DNA of 64,000 bases, taken from contig JAVTLE010000005.1 of the NCBI GenBank assembly GCA_033439295.1, positions 1,352,501-1,416,500 of the forward strand. The letters run 5' to 3'. Position numbers and translations under genes: made by a program. The notes under the pieces are model-generated. The model had not been told where the DNA came from. It did not search any database and saw nothing but the letters and a program-made list of their open reading frames with translations. Below, in pieces: positions 17,306 through 28,941 of this stretch. How positions within the stretch are numbered: position 1 is the stretch's first letter; the number at the start of each line of letters is the position of its first letter. The stretch is from Deuterostichococcus epilithicus. Its lineage: Eukaryota > Chlorophyta > Trebouxiophyceae > Prasiolales > Stichococcaceae.

Positions 17306-19163
17306 CTAGGCGTCGCGCTTGCTGGCGGTGATGGCGGCACCCTTGAGGCGACCCGTGCGGCGGGCGGCGATGAGACCGACCTTCTGGCCCGGTGGCGCGT
17401 CGCGGCGCACCGTCGACGCGTGACCGATGTGCTGGTGGTTACCACCACCGTGGGGGTGCTCCACCGGGTTCATGGCCACACCCCGCACCTGTGGTGCACA
17501 GCAGCCGCAGTGGGGTCTCAACACGGTTTGGGCAGCCACTGTGGCGCTTCGACATGAGCATTTGGCTGGGGATGTGTGGACACTCCGCTTGACGCTGGAG
17601 GATGCTTGACGCTGGAGGATGCAGCGACTGGCGGGTTGTGTTTGAAAGTGCAATAGAGGCGCCCGCGACTGGATGCTGCGGCTTTACAGCACAATCCAGT
17701 AGATGGCCTCTAGATGATGGACAATGCAGCAAGGAATGGAGCACACCTTCGGCCAGCTGTTGCGCTTGACGCGGAACTTGTGGTAAGCATTGCCGGCCTT
17801 CAGCAGCGGCTTCTCCGTGCGGCCACCGCCCGCCACCTGGCCCACCATCGCGCGGCAGGTGCTGGGGATCACCTGTCGGCATGAGGGACGAGAGGCCGTC
17901 GGCATTCCGCGACGCTGCGACCGCCGGCAATCTTCCCGCGTCGTTGCTACCGACTGCTAACTCACAAAGCCCGCCCAGATGTCCCGGTTTACAAGAGCCA
18001 GCCTGCTTTTGCCGCTGGCCCCCACAAGACCCTCGTCTTGCCTCAGACGAGATGGACTATGTGCTATCCGTAGCACACGTCACGACTCCTTTGCTGTTCC
18101 GCTGCCCACCTTCTTGGAGCCTGACGGCAGCTTGAGGCGCGTGACGCCCGTCTCCGGGTTGTGCGCAACGACAATGCAGTAGTCGCCCGACGCGCGCGCC
18201 AGGGAGCCGCGGTCACCCGCTTTCTGCAGCGCACATACTGTATCTGCTGAGCGACGACGTGCAAGACTCTCCGGGCCTGTGACGCGACAACCGGTCTAGA
18301 CGAAGGTAAGTCTGCTTCTCCGGGGGGTTTCGCGGCTGCAAGCCTGTTTCCCCGAGCAGGCCCGAGCTGCTAAGGCAGAAGCAAGACTGCATCATCTCGG
18401 GCTGCAGCGTCACGCACCTCCTCCACGTTGCAGATGATGGTACCCTCGGGCATCTCGCCGATCGGCTTGATGTTGCCGATGTTCAGCGTCGCCTTCTTGC
18501 CGGCGTAGATGAACTGCATGCAGAATTTGTTGGATTTGGTTTAACGATCTGTCACAGCATGCTTGTTGCGAGATCTTGTGAACGCACGGCCGTCCACATC
18601 CTCTGCATGAGGAGATTCGGGGTTTGACAATCGGTGCAGCATGCTGCAGGTGCAAAACCTTGTTGGACGCACATTTTGGCTGCTCCGCCTGACCACACAG
18701 AACCACTGCAAATTTAAACGATAATCCTGCTGGTATGGCGAGCTCACCTGGCCAGAGTACATGCCCTCAGACGCCACGAACAGCTCCTTCTGGTGCGCAT
18801 ACCGCACTGGGTTGCGGAATGTGACCTGCAATCCCAAAACCGCCAGTCTCAGCTGGCGCGCTATTACGACTGACAGTACTTTACCCGCCACGGCTCGGCT
18901 GCAGCGGCACATGAAGCTGCACGCTGCTGCCGGTCTGAAAAATCTGCTTCCAGGCGCGAAAGCGCGGAGAAGGGTGCACTCACGCGCGCCAGTGGTGCGC
19001 CGCGAGCAGAGTCGTGCAGGATCTCCGTCACCACGCCCTTGATGTAGCCATTGCGCTCCGCCGCGTCGAGCACCCTGTGCTTGGCGGCACCCTTGCGGTG
19101 GGTGGTGTGGGATGTGAAGATGGACCCACGCCCCTTACGCTGGGAGCGAATAACACGCCCCAT
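17306..19163 (-). CDS. RPL8: Cytosolic large-subunit ribosomal protein uL2 (RPL8)
   Basis: Core protein of the 60S subunit close to the peptidyl-transferase centre. Six exons: 19163 to about 18984 ([20 protein letters not shown] ... [12 protein letters not shown]), about 18825-18748 ([20 protein letters not shown]), about 18510-18418 ([20 protein letters not shown]), about 18220-18105 ([20 protein letters not shown]), about 17873-17750 ([20 protein letters not shown]) and about 17490-17306 ([20 protein letters not shown], ending TASKRDA and TAG at 17308-17306). The [15 protein letters not shown] stretch is the universal uL2 signature with the His needed for ribosome activity. Length is near the usual 255-260 residues. 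Eukaryotic spelling ([11 protein letters not shown]) separates it from organellar uL2. Confidence 0.97.
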
Positions 19164-20486
19164 CTGCAGCCAGAGAGCAGGCAAACCGATCAAATTGCTT
19201 TCCAGGCTCCTTGCTGCATCCCTTGACGGACACAGGCTCGCTGTCGCTGCACGACAGGGTGCAGTCGCCCCTGCAGGCATCCTCTGCCCACAACCACCGC
19301 CGCGACGGATTGAATGCGCGGCTGAACGCTGTGCTGCAGCCTGCAGCATCCGGTTGCGCCATCCGTATGCTGCCCGGCCGAAAGCACGTGCTGCAGTGTT
19401 CAGGCAGGACCGATGGCTGCTGGTGACTGCCTCGACACTACGCTTGCGGCGTCGCCGGACAGGAGCAACGCACTCAGCGGCAGGTGTAGCTGCCTACCTT
19501 GGCCGCCCGCACCCAGCCTGGCTGCGAGAAAGAGGTCGAGCACAAGGCGCAGAGGAGCACTTCAGCACTGCCGGCGGTAAACCCTACTCGGGCCGCTCCC
19601 TTGCTCAACCTCTTCCAACTGCCGGAACGCTGCTTCCTTGTATGAGTTGCCGTCGTTCAAGCAGAAGTCTCAGTAGTCGTGTTGTGGACTCCCTGAAATA
19701 CATGTGATCAATTTTTATAATATAACTTAATATCAGCTCAGACAGCTTGCACTACGGTACAGACAGGTTGAACTCCATCGAGCGGAGCTCGATCCCACCA
19801 ACAACACGACCAAAACACACCCCTGATGCTGCCATGTCGGAATGAAAGATTTATGTATGTCTGATGGGCTTCATTCCACATCTGCAATTCGCCTGGCCTG
19901 CACGCGCACCCGGGCTTGTGCATGCGGGCAGCCATTACGTGACCGGTAGGTTTCTTGGCTGGGGCCGTTGCGGACTTGGGGTTCTAGGTTGTGATTTGGT
20001 CCTGTACAGCGCCCGTGTGCTTGTATTGATGGGCTGATGCGATCGAAAGAGACTAGGAACGTGGGGATGCTGAAATTTGACGCTGTGCATTGTCACCGGC
20101 TGCGGCAGCAATGAATGTCTGTTTGGCAGCAGTGCTGGCGCATACTCCCCGCCAATATTCAATGAAGACCAGCCCATGAACATGTGACTCCGTTGTCGTT
20201 TGCAGGCAAACATTCGACTCCACCGCATTTCATCAAGCACCAGTAGTACCTATCAACCGCTGCAACTATGCGCAGCTCCGTGCAGGCCATCCATGCCCAA
20301 GGACTTCGGATCTCAAGATACTGTACACGAAACCATCCAACTTCAGAGCTGCAGCAAGATCTCGGCGTCCCCCCTTCTCTCGATGCGGAGGGAGACGTGC
20401 AGCCATAGCGAGCAGCTACGAATCACCTCCAGGCTGCGAGCCCATGACGATGACAGTTTGCAGGCAGCTCCCCGAGTCTCCCCGCT
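19164..20486. other. 1.3 kb gene-free region between RPL8 and YKT6
   Basis: Holds the RPL8 promoter and the YKT6 3' untranslated region. It includes an AT-rich patch near 19705-19735 and a short 7-base-arm hairpin at 19777-19793 (ATCGAGC, 3-base loop, GCTCGAT). No open frame here resembles a known family. Confidence 0.4.
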
Positions 20487-21785
20487 TCACATCAGCTTGC
20501 AGCAGGAGTTGGTTTTCCGCGCCTGCAGCATGCACATGCACACTCAGCAGTGTGCTGCGCCTGACTGCGATCCTTCAGACTGCCTCACGAGCGGCATGAC
20601 ATGACAGAGAATGCGCCATGCGCATCTCACAGCCAAGTAGGTGCAATAGGATGCAGGCACACCAGGTCTGACCATCAGGCCAGGTGTGCTGCCAAAAAAA
20701 GCAAGAGCTGTGGCGGCCCACCTGCTTGTAGAACATTTGGCTGGCCATGGACAGGTCCTCGGACTTGCCGACGAGTGTGTCCAGCTTCTCGCCGCGCTCC
20801 AGCATGCTCTCGATGGTGCGGTGCAGCACCACCTTGGTCTCGTCCAAGTCCGACTGAATCTTCGCCAGCTTGTCCGCCTGGTGCGGGTCCTGCGCAACAA
20901 GCCGGCACCACACAAACGCTTCGGTTCCTGCTGAGTTCAGCTACTCGAACATGTGACAATGTCTGCCCCGGCATGGCGGGCCTCCGTGTCAGGGGGAAAG
21001 GCAGGTACTGTCGCTCCTGCATCTTCACGCTGGCACAGCAGTGGATGCGGCTTATGGCGCGCTTTACCTCTGGCACGTGCACGCTGTTTCAGCAAGCGGC
21101 TGCCATGCATGTTCCAGGCAAACCAACCATGCGACTCTGCATCTGGGGGCCTCCATGTAAGGAAGCGGCTATTTGGCGATCGGCGTGCGACCCTGGTCTG
21201 GATGATGGTGCGACCGTGATTTGAGGCATCCCAGTAGATTTTATATCACCTGGTACTTCTCGAGCGCAGGCTCCAGCATGGCTGCCGCCTCGGTGCTGTC
21301 TGCCGTGGCGGCGCGCCACTTGGTGCCATGGATCGCCATGAAGTCGTCCAGCACCTTGTTGACCACGCAGAAGGCGGACCGCACGGGGTACTCGCTGTCC
21401 ACAAACACGACGCCAACGAGGCCGTCCCTGTTGTGCGCGTGGCAGAAGAAGTCGTCCTGCATGCAAGGAGAGGGTACCTCAACGCTGTCAGTGTCGGCAT
21501 GCCGGTGCCTTTGCATTCGTCAGGAACGACGAAAAGGTACAGAGCCTGAAGCTTTCGACAGCGCTGCAAGCAGGAGGAGCTCGTGGACGCATGCGACACC
21601 TGCTGCACGCTCTGCCGCTGGCCAGGCTGCGTGCGCTTGGCGACTGTGCGGGCCACGAAGGCCATCATCTCTTTGACGGCACCGCGCTGGAAGTAGCCGT
21701 AGCTGGAAACGTCTGCCGCCATGCCCAGGCTGTTGGCCTCTGCCTCGCCATTCCACTTGAGGATGGCGATGCCTGTCAGCTTCAT
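20487..21785 (-). CDS. YKT6: R-SNARE YKT6 (longin domain, lipidated C terminus)
   Basis: Reversibly membrane-bound R-SNARE used in Golgi, endosome and autophagosome fusion. Exon 1 from ATG 21785 encodes the longin domain start ([20 protein letters not shown], then [20 protein letters not shown]). Exon 2 (about 21457-21250) has [20 protein letters not shown] and [19 protein letters not shown]. Exon 3 (about 20890-20722) is the SNARE core, with [20 protein letters not shown] holding the ionic-layer Arg, followed by [17 protein letters not shown] small final exon, about 20522-20487, encodes [11 protein letters not shown] and a TGA. The ending CC-K-L-M gives a CaaX Cys for prenylation next to a Cys for palmitoylation, the hallmark of YKT6. 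Total length of about 200 residues is normal. Confidence 0.94.
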
Positions 21786-22544
21786 GGTCTCAAGCGGAAG
21801 CTGCCCACAGGTTTGAAGGTATAGTGTGCTGTTCACCGGTTACTGCAATCGATGATCCAATACGGACAGCGCTGTCAAGAAACCAGGTGCTGAATCAGCA
21901 ACAGCTCCAGAAGATCAAGGTCGGACCAGCCGGCTGCTGGCCTGGTGCAGGTTGGCAAACGGACAAGCGGGCAGCAGAACTGCGCAGGAGCTTCAAAGAC
22001 CCGGCAAATGGCGTTGTTGACACAGAGACACACAGTACGAGTACTCGTACCCTCGCCAGCAAAGCCCTGAACCCACAAACGCTGCACAGCTTCGCTGCAT
22101 CACAGCCACTTCCTCTGTACTTCACAATCCCTGAAATGCAAACCAAAGCAGAAGCCGGCAAACCGCCACAGCGACCGGGTGCATGTCCTGCTGTGCCTAT
22201 TAGCGCGCACCTGCAATCGGACACTGGTGCAAAGCTCCGCGAGTCTGCACTTTGGAAGCTTGACGGTGAGTGAATTGCACCACACATACTACGGGATGGC
22301 TGTGGCTGCGCAAGGCGCCTTGCCGAAGCAGGGCCCGCCAGGCATGATCCGCCACCGGCGCGGCTGCATCCGCCCTGATGATATGGAGTTTATTGCAATC
22401 CAGGCACGAAAACCAACTACAACGCCCGCTCGCTGAAGCTGTGCCACGAGCTGGGCCTCCAGAACAGCCCAACAGCCGACAGGCGAGCCTCACACAGCTT
22501 ATCAATGGTGATGGTTGATAACGCCTCATTGGCGTATTGGCAAA
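21786..22544. other. Region between YKT6 and the SNF5-like gene
   Basis: About 760 bases that contain the YKT6 promoter and probably the 5' leader or unidentified first exons of the SNF5-like gene. No exon can be assigned with confidence. Confidence 0.35.
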
Positions 22545-23375
22545 ATTACCGCGATGCAATGCAGGATTGTGGAAGTGGTGGCGCACAAGGCAGTAGATCC
22601 GTACCTGAGCAGCGCATTCTGCAGCGGCGGCGGCTACGTGCAGAAGCTCGTCATGCTGCAGGTTTGCATTCAAAGTGACGGTGGCGCCACCTGCATCCTG
22701 GCGAGCTGAACAATGAAACGCAGCACGCAGCACGTGGACCATGCAGCGCATGCATGCAAGCTGAGGTACAGCGGCTGCAGCAGGCTCGTGTGTCCCTCGT
22801 CGGTCCTGACATGTGGAGCCTTCCTGCAGATCGATGTGCCTGTTGGCAGCCGGCGCTTTCGCGACGAAGTCGTGTGGGATGCACACGACCCGCTGAACAC
22901 GCCCGAGGGCTACGCCTGCGCCGTCAGCCAGGCGCTGGGGCTGAACTGGGGCGCCGCGCGGCGCATCAGGCAGGCCGTCCGGTCGCAGCTGCCCTTTGCG
23001 ACGCAGGTGCGTCCATGCCTGCCTTGCACTGTCAACCGACCTTGTCAGGAATCTGTCATCCACCACCACGGTGTGCCGTCGCGGCCAGGTGCAAGCTGTT
23101 GTCCTGGAAGTTCTTAGCTCAAAGGATGCTGTGTGCAGGTTGTGGACATCGCAGACCTTCAAGCTGCAGGTGGATTTTCTGACCTGCATGTGCGCCTGTC
23201 GTCACAGTTTTGCTGTAAATGCAGATTCTGTTTGCGCAATTCTGTCAAAGGTGATGTTAGCCCAGCATGACGGGACTTCGATCAGTGCATCTCGCAGGTT
23301 CTTCTGGACCCAGACTGGAGGACGGCTGAGACCAGGCCTCACTCCTCTAGAGCCTCAGGCATGCATTGTCTAATG
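22545..23375 (+). CDS. SNF5/SMARCB1-domain protein, probable chromatin-remodelling subunit (boundaries unresolved)
   Basis: One exon ending at about 22664 reads YVQKLVMLQ. It joins in phase to an exon starting near 22831 that reads IDVPVGSRRFRDEVVWDAHD, continues through EGYACAVSQALGLNWGAARR and ends QLPFATQ at about 23006. Together these match one SNF5 repeat as in plant BSH and animal SMARCB1/INI1 (LVPIRLDI ... FxDxxxW ... FA ... L). Subunits of this family help SWI/SNF complexes bind other factors. A following short exon (VVDIADLQAA, about 23139-23168) and a last exon after 23298 end the frame, with a stop either near 23331 or at 23373 depending on the acceptor. Only one of the two usual SNF5 repeats is visible, and the start codon was not found. 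This could be a short paralogue, or a gene whose other exons I could not read. Confidence 0.5.
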
Positions 23376-23506
23376 GACACTGTGTGACGCTGTCTCTTGG
23401 ACCACTGTTGCAGCCTCACAACCTCGACTTCCAGTGTTTAATGGTCCTGTTTCAGATGGTGTAACAGGGTCACAGGAGGCTCGCGGCGGACGCGCCGTCA
23501 GGCAGC

Positions 23507-26500
23507 ATGCAGCAGCAGCGGCCGGCCATCGCGCAGCTGCCGCTGGGCGCCGTGCTCGGCATGACCACTGGCTACAGCGTGCACAGCTTCGCTCACGCCG
23601 TGGAGCAGCTGTGCGCAAACAGCATCGACGCCGGTGCCGGCACAGTATCTGTTGCGTTCGACGCGGCGCGGCTGACGGCGACGGTGGCAGACGACGGTGC
23701 CGGCATCCCCGCTTCCAGCTTCCCGCTTCTGGGCGTGCGCTACTGCAGCTCCAAGGGTGGCAGCGGCGCACCGGCAGCCCCCCGCGGCAACGTGGGGGGC
23801 TTCGCCCTTGCTGACAGTGCCGCGAGCGGCGGCAGCCTGCCCGGCGGCAGAGCCGCGGGCGGCAGCGGTGCCATGGGCGGCGGCGGGCAGCCCGGCGGCG
23901 GCGGCCGGACCCTGGGCTTCCGCGGCGCCTTCCTGGCCAGCCTGGCCGAGGTCGCCCAGCTGGAAGTGGTGTCCAAAGCGGCCGGTGCGTTCGAGACGCA
24001 CCGCAAGGTGCTCGGCGGCGGGCAGCCGCCGCGGTGCGGCCTCGCACGGCGCCCCCGTGCAGCGCGCGGCACCGAGGTCACGCTGACAGACTTCCTCGGC
24101 CGCCAGCCCGTGCGGCTGAGGGCGCTCACGCAGTCAAGGTGCGTCCACCGCGTGGGGATGGTGAGGAATGTAGGCCTTGCGCTCCTGTCTCATTTTGCAT
24201 CGCTGGCGCCCAGGTCCAACAGACTTTAGAGGGTACCACAGGACCTTGCAACATGCATTGCCCCTATTGTTTGTTACATTGGTCTTCCTGAGGCAGTGCG
24301 CTGTTAACCTGCTTCCCCAAGTGGTAACACAGCACCTGAGCGCCTCTGCATTCCGTAGGCTGCGGCTGGAGGGCGAGGTCCTGCGCGAGCAGCTGCTGCA
24401 GCTGTTCCTGGCGCACCCCCGCATCGGCATCACCGTGACTGACCAGCGGGCGCAGCGAGTTGTGCTGCAGCTGCCCAAGGTTGAGCATCTCTCCTGCTCC
24501 TCAATGCCTTCTCACACTATTGAGGGACAGGCGAGGAGCTCCCCCCTTTTGGCATTGCTGTTAGCGCGCACCTCATGGCTCCTGCATAGGGCCTTGATCA
24601 AAGAGCTGTCAGTCCATCCTGGGTTCGGGAGATGAGAAGCTTTGCGAACATTGCATCCCTACTGCAGGGCAGGAGCATGGCGGACACACTAGCGCTCTTG
24701 TTTGGTGACGCCTCAGAGGCGCAGCGGCTGGACAGGCAGGAGGGCGGCGTCTCCGTGTCAGGCTACATCTCCGCGCCAACGGCGCCCCTTGGTCTCCACC
24801 TCGCTGTAAAGCCGCGGCAGCTGGTATACCTGGCCGGCCACCCCGTAGCGGCGCCGCAGGTCCGCGCCCTCGTCGCCGGGCTGCAGGCGGCGGTCCTGCA
24901 GCACGACCCTGACGGCAGGCATAAGCGCCGGCGGCGCGGAGCTGGCGGCGGCGCCGGCCTGGAGCCTCCGGCATATATTATGTCTCTGCGCCTGCCGCCC
25001 AGCGACTACGAGGTGAGTTTCGTGTCCAGTATCAGGATGTCCGATTGGGCGACAGGGCTCTTGCGACAGGCATTGCCTCAGGTGCAGCCACCGCATGGTG
25101 CATCACTTTGCCTGCCACTCTGCGGCTGCGAGGCTTGGAGTTGTCTCGTTTGAGAAATAGGAATCTGTTGTTGCAAGGCCCCAGAAATTCATGTACCTTT
25201 GCCATGGCCAAGGCCTTTCAAACGCCGCCCGTCCAGGACAGGAGTGTCGCGATGTAGGTCGTGCTGGAGAATGGCTGCCCAACCGTCAGCTTTGCCAACT
25301 GGGTCGCCATGCAGCGCGCCATCAGGGCTGCCGTCGCGATGGCGTGGCGCGCCGACGCACCGGACAGCCTCCTGCGGGCGGCGCTGGAAGGCGGCGGCGC
25401 CGCACAGCAGGGCAGGCGCCCTCGTGGAGGCGGTGCCGATGGCAGCACGCAACAGCTGAGCGCAGCGAGCCCGGGCCAGGACGCCAGCCGGCGCACACGT
25501 TCGGTGGCTTCAGCGGGCGGCCAGTCCAAGCCGCAGCCGCGCCATGGCTGGGGCGCATTTGCCGGCCTCAGCGCCCTTGGCCAGAGCCGGTTCGCCTCAG
25601 AGCCGAGGGGCACAGCCGCTTTTGCAGTGGAGCAGCCGCGACGCCCGCAGTCGGTGGATAGCCTTGGCAGCTCGCACCGGCGCGGCGGTCCTGGCCCCCC
25701 TGCAGACCTCGCCAGCGTCATGCCTGCCGTGGTCGACCCGCAACGTCTGGGAGTGCCACTGCCGGCGCACTCCCGGCTGTCACTGCTGCCCGGCAGCCCG
25801 AGCAGACGTCAGTTGTCCTCGGCACTGGCGACGCAGCCTGCTGGCTGTGCGCGCTACCCAAGTACGACAGCAGAGGGCCAGTGGGCGGTGCCGGCCGCGG
25901 CAGCGCGGGCGTCGGCGGCTGCGTCAGCGCGGGTGGCGGCAGCACGGGATCTGTCCAGCCTTCTGCAACCCAGCAGCCACACAAACGGCAACGGACCGGC
26001 AGCTCGCGAATCATGCGCCTGCCCGGCCACTGTCAGCGCCGGCCTGCGACGCACGGCGTCCGCTCCGCCGCACCCTGCCAAGCGGCTCAAGGCGGCGCAC
26101 AAAAACCCAGCCATCAGCCTGGCAAGCGGCGGCGTCCCGTGGGCAGCCGGAGCTCCTCGGCCGCAGCATCGCAGGCCACCCGCAGCTGAGGGCATACAGC
26201 CTCGAGCTGCAGGCGGCGGCCGGCCGGCATCGCCCGTGCAGCCGCCAGGCTCTGCACCAGCAGCAAGTGCGGCAAAGGCGGCGGCGCCCGACGGCGGGCT
26301 GGAATCCGCAGGGGTTCCTCAGGATGATGCGCGCCGCGTCATCAGTGGTGCCAGGGCTGCGGGGCGGATGCTGCCGCCACCGAAGCCGCCCGTGCGTCCG
26401 CCGCTGCAGGAGCTGTCAGGGCTGCGGGGCGGGCCAGGGTTACATCGAGCAGCGGAGGCGTCGCGGGGCCGTTCACCTCCGAGGCAGGCGGGCGGCCCAG

Positions 26501-28376
26501 TGGCAGGGCGGCAGGAAGTGGTCCAGCATCGACAGGGCGCCGATGCGCACAGCGCCCGGCAGGCCGAGGCCAAGCGGGCGGCAGCCGCTAGCGTCAGGCG
26601 GCGGCGGTCGGCGGCACCTGCGCAGCTTAACTGGGCGCAGCCGCCACTGCTGCCGCCGCCGCAGCAAGAGCAGCAGCCGCCGCTGCCGCAGCAGGAGCAG
26701 CAGCCGCCGCTAGGCGCGGCGCACCAGCAGCAGGCTAGCAATCCTGCCAACGAAGGCAGGCCCTCGCTGGGCGCGATGCTGGCTGCTTGGGACAACCCAG
26801 TCCTGGCGCCGCCGGCGGAGCCGCCCATCCTGACCGTGGCCAGCCTGGCGACGGCAGAGCCCAGCGTCATGCCGAACAGTATCTCACGGCAGGACCTGGA
26901 GGATGCCCAAGTCGTTGGCCAGGTCGGCAAGATGGATCTGAGGTGGTTTCGCATCTGATTTTGTGAAAAGAGCATACCGGCATCAGCGGCTGCACTCCCA
27001 CTCATCAGAGTGTCATCAGCGTACGAGCTCGCTCTGAATGCAGATGCGCATCTGATGCTGGCTGCCTGCACCGCCGCGTCATGACAGGATCATCACGCAT
27101 GGTCGCAGGTGGACCGCAAGTTTGTGGTCCTGCTGCTGGGGCGCTCGGGGGTGCTGGCGACCATGGACCAGCACGCGGCAGACGAGCGGGTGCGCCTGGA
27201 GGCGCTGCAGGTGGATGGCCTTTGATCCAACCCATGTGTCTCTGTGGCAGAAGCTGCTGGCTTCACCTCGGACAGCACACCCCATGCCGCACGGCTGTGA
27301 GGCAGCAGCGGCGGCCGACTCGGATGTCGCTGTTGCTGTCGTCAGCCGCCGTCAGCTGTCGTCAGCGATTCATCGCAACAGCCTTGCCTATCATCGCCAC
27401 CTCCAACACTGCCGTGCACGTGGGAGATGCATTCAGCAGTTCTCTGTGCCAGACGTGCGTGTGACATTCGTTTTCAAGTTTTTCCCCTTCCTTGTCGCAG
27501 GGCGCGCTGCTGCACCCGGATGGCAGCCCCAGGGCGGTGCAGAGTGCCGCACTGGCGCCGCCACAACGCCTGCCGCTGTGCCCACTGGAGGCGAAGTTGC
27601 TGGCGCACTTCGGGGCCGATGTTGCCAGGTGAGCATGTGTGCTTACAATGTACTGGCTCATTGATGTCATCTGTCTCGTTGAGCCTCCTTGCCAGCATGC
27701 CTGCTGCCCGTAAGCGTGTCTTTTGCGGCTCTTCACCGTGTCTGCTGGCAATGGCCATGTCCGAAGGCTGCTCTTCCCCAGGACGAGGCTCTTTCCCAGG
27801 GCGAGGCTGAATAGCGACGCCTTACTGAACTGCAGTTCTGCGTGTGTCGCAGCTGGGGCTGGAAGACGCAGCAAGGTCACAGCCACCTGCACCTGGTGCG
27901 CGCGCCGGTCATAGAAGACACGATGCTGACCGCCACTGACCTGAAGGTGAGAGCGTGTGCTTGTCCGCAGGTTGCCCCTTGCAGCCCTGCGCGCTCTTCG
28001 AGTCCGCGTCTGAACTCACATGCAGCTGTTGGATCGCTACTCTGATATGACGGGCGCTGGCAGGCGTGACTTTGTGCACGGGTCCGGACAACAGGCTTGT
28101 TCCTGCGTTGTTCCTGTGCAGTTGTACCTACACGAGCTGGAGGCGACATCGGGTGTCGCGAAGCAGCCGCCGCGGGTGCCGGCGCTGCTCAACTCGAAGG
28201 CCTGCCGCTCCGCCATCATGTTTGGCGACGCGCTCAGCCACCAGGAGTGCGCCCAGCTGGTGGCCCGGCTGCACAGCACGCAGCGCTTTGACATCTGTGC
28301 CCACGGCCGGCCCACGGTGGCGCCGCTCGTGGACATGGGCGCCCTTGAACGCGTGACGCGGGGCGCCCAGCTGTAG
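23507..28376 (+). CDS. MLH3: DNA mismatch repair / meiotic crossover endonuclease subunit MLH3
   Basis: MutL-family protein that pairs with MLH1 to resolve meiotic crossovers and assist mismatch repair in the nucleus. Eight exons join in phase: 23507-24138, 24359-24479, 24668-25012, 25258-26922, 27109-27210, 27501-27628, 27853-27946 and 28122-28376, giving about 1113 residues. The N-terminal GHKL ATPase shows LCANSIDAGA (Mg-binding Asn), VADDGAGIP, LGVRYCSSKG and GFRGAFLASL. Exon 3 holds the transducer KPRQLVYLAGHPV. The long exon 4 is mostly low-complexity and Q/P/A-rich, ending ISRQDLEDAQVVGQ. Exon 5 carries the endonuclease metal-binding motif DQHAADERVRLE. The last exon has the further metal-site motifs SKACRSAIMF and CAHGRP. 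All catalytic motifs are intact. The MLH3 assignment over PMS1/MLH1 rests on GERY/GVRY-type motif spelling and the LNSKACR...CAHGRPT ending. Confidence 0.9.
26640..26735 (+). repeat. CAG/CCG-rich coding microsatellite in MLH3
   Basis: Imperfect repeats of CAG and CCG codons inside MLH3 exon 4 give two copies of a QQEQQPPL block. It lies in the disordered linker between the ATPase and endonuclease domains. Confidence 0.8.
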
Positions 28377-28941
28377 GGTCGCAGCATGCAAGGACGTCGC
28401 AGACCCTGGCTCAGTTGGCAGACCGTCGATTGAGGTCCGTCCCCCAGAGCGTGTTGCAGAATAGCGACCATGTCGAGAGCAGTGGCAGCTGAGAGCGCGC
28501 CTGCCTGAACTGTTGTGCTGCCTTGATGTGACCGCATAGGCTGGTAGAGGATACATCCGAGATAACGAATCCCTACCAATCAGCGATTGGTACAGGCAAA
28601 CACGAAGCTGCACCCGTGCGCGCGAACCGGTAAACAGCATCCCATCTGCAATGGATTACCCAATAGTGACGGGGCCTGGCTGGAGGTGCAGCAGCAGGTG
28701 CACAATCGCTTTGTCGAGCCCATTCATCGTTCTAGGTAGTTTGATCCACAATCCTTTAGTTTGTTCCGCAGTAAGCTCCGCCTCCACGGCAACTCACGAG
28801 CTCGAAATTGAAACGTGATTTGAAAGCCTGACGCCAGTCCCTTGGCCAGAGTTGCCGCGTTCTTCCGTGCTTTGAGTTCCAAAGACTTCTCCTGTAGTAG
28901 CCGAAAGCTCTTAACAATCGATCCGATCCGGTCGCGGGGCC
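28377..28941. other. Intergenic region between MLH3 and RFC5
   Basis: About 565 bases holding the MLH3 3' end and the RFC5 promoter, both rightward. No exon or RNA gene seen. Confidence 0.4.

Noticed and set aside
19760-19800. Possible tRNA T-arm-like sequence
   Set aside because: A 7-base hairpin with a 3-base loop and no acceptor, D or anticodon stems of the right spacing.
22200-23189. Minus-strand 329-codon open frame
   Set aside because: Covers the SNF5 exon on the opposite strand and shows no family resemblance; long open frames are expected by chance in GC-rich DNA.
23370-24047. Minus-strand Arg-rich frame opposite MLH3
   Set aside because: Shadow of the GHKL ATPase exon; the composition reflects GC-rich complement only.
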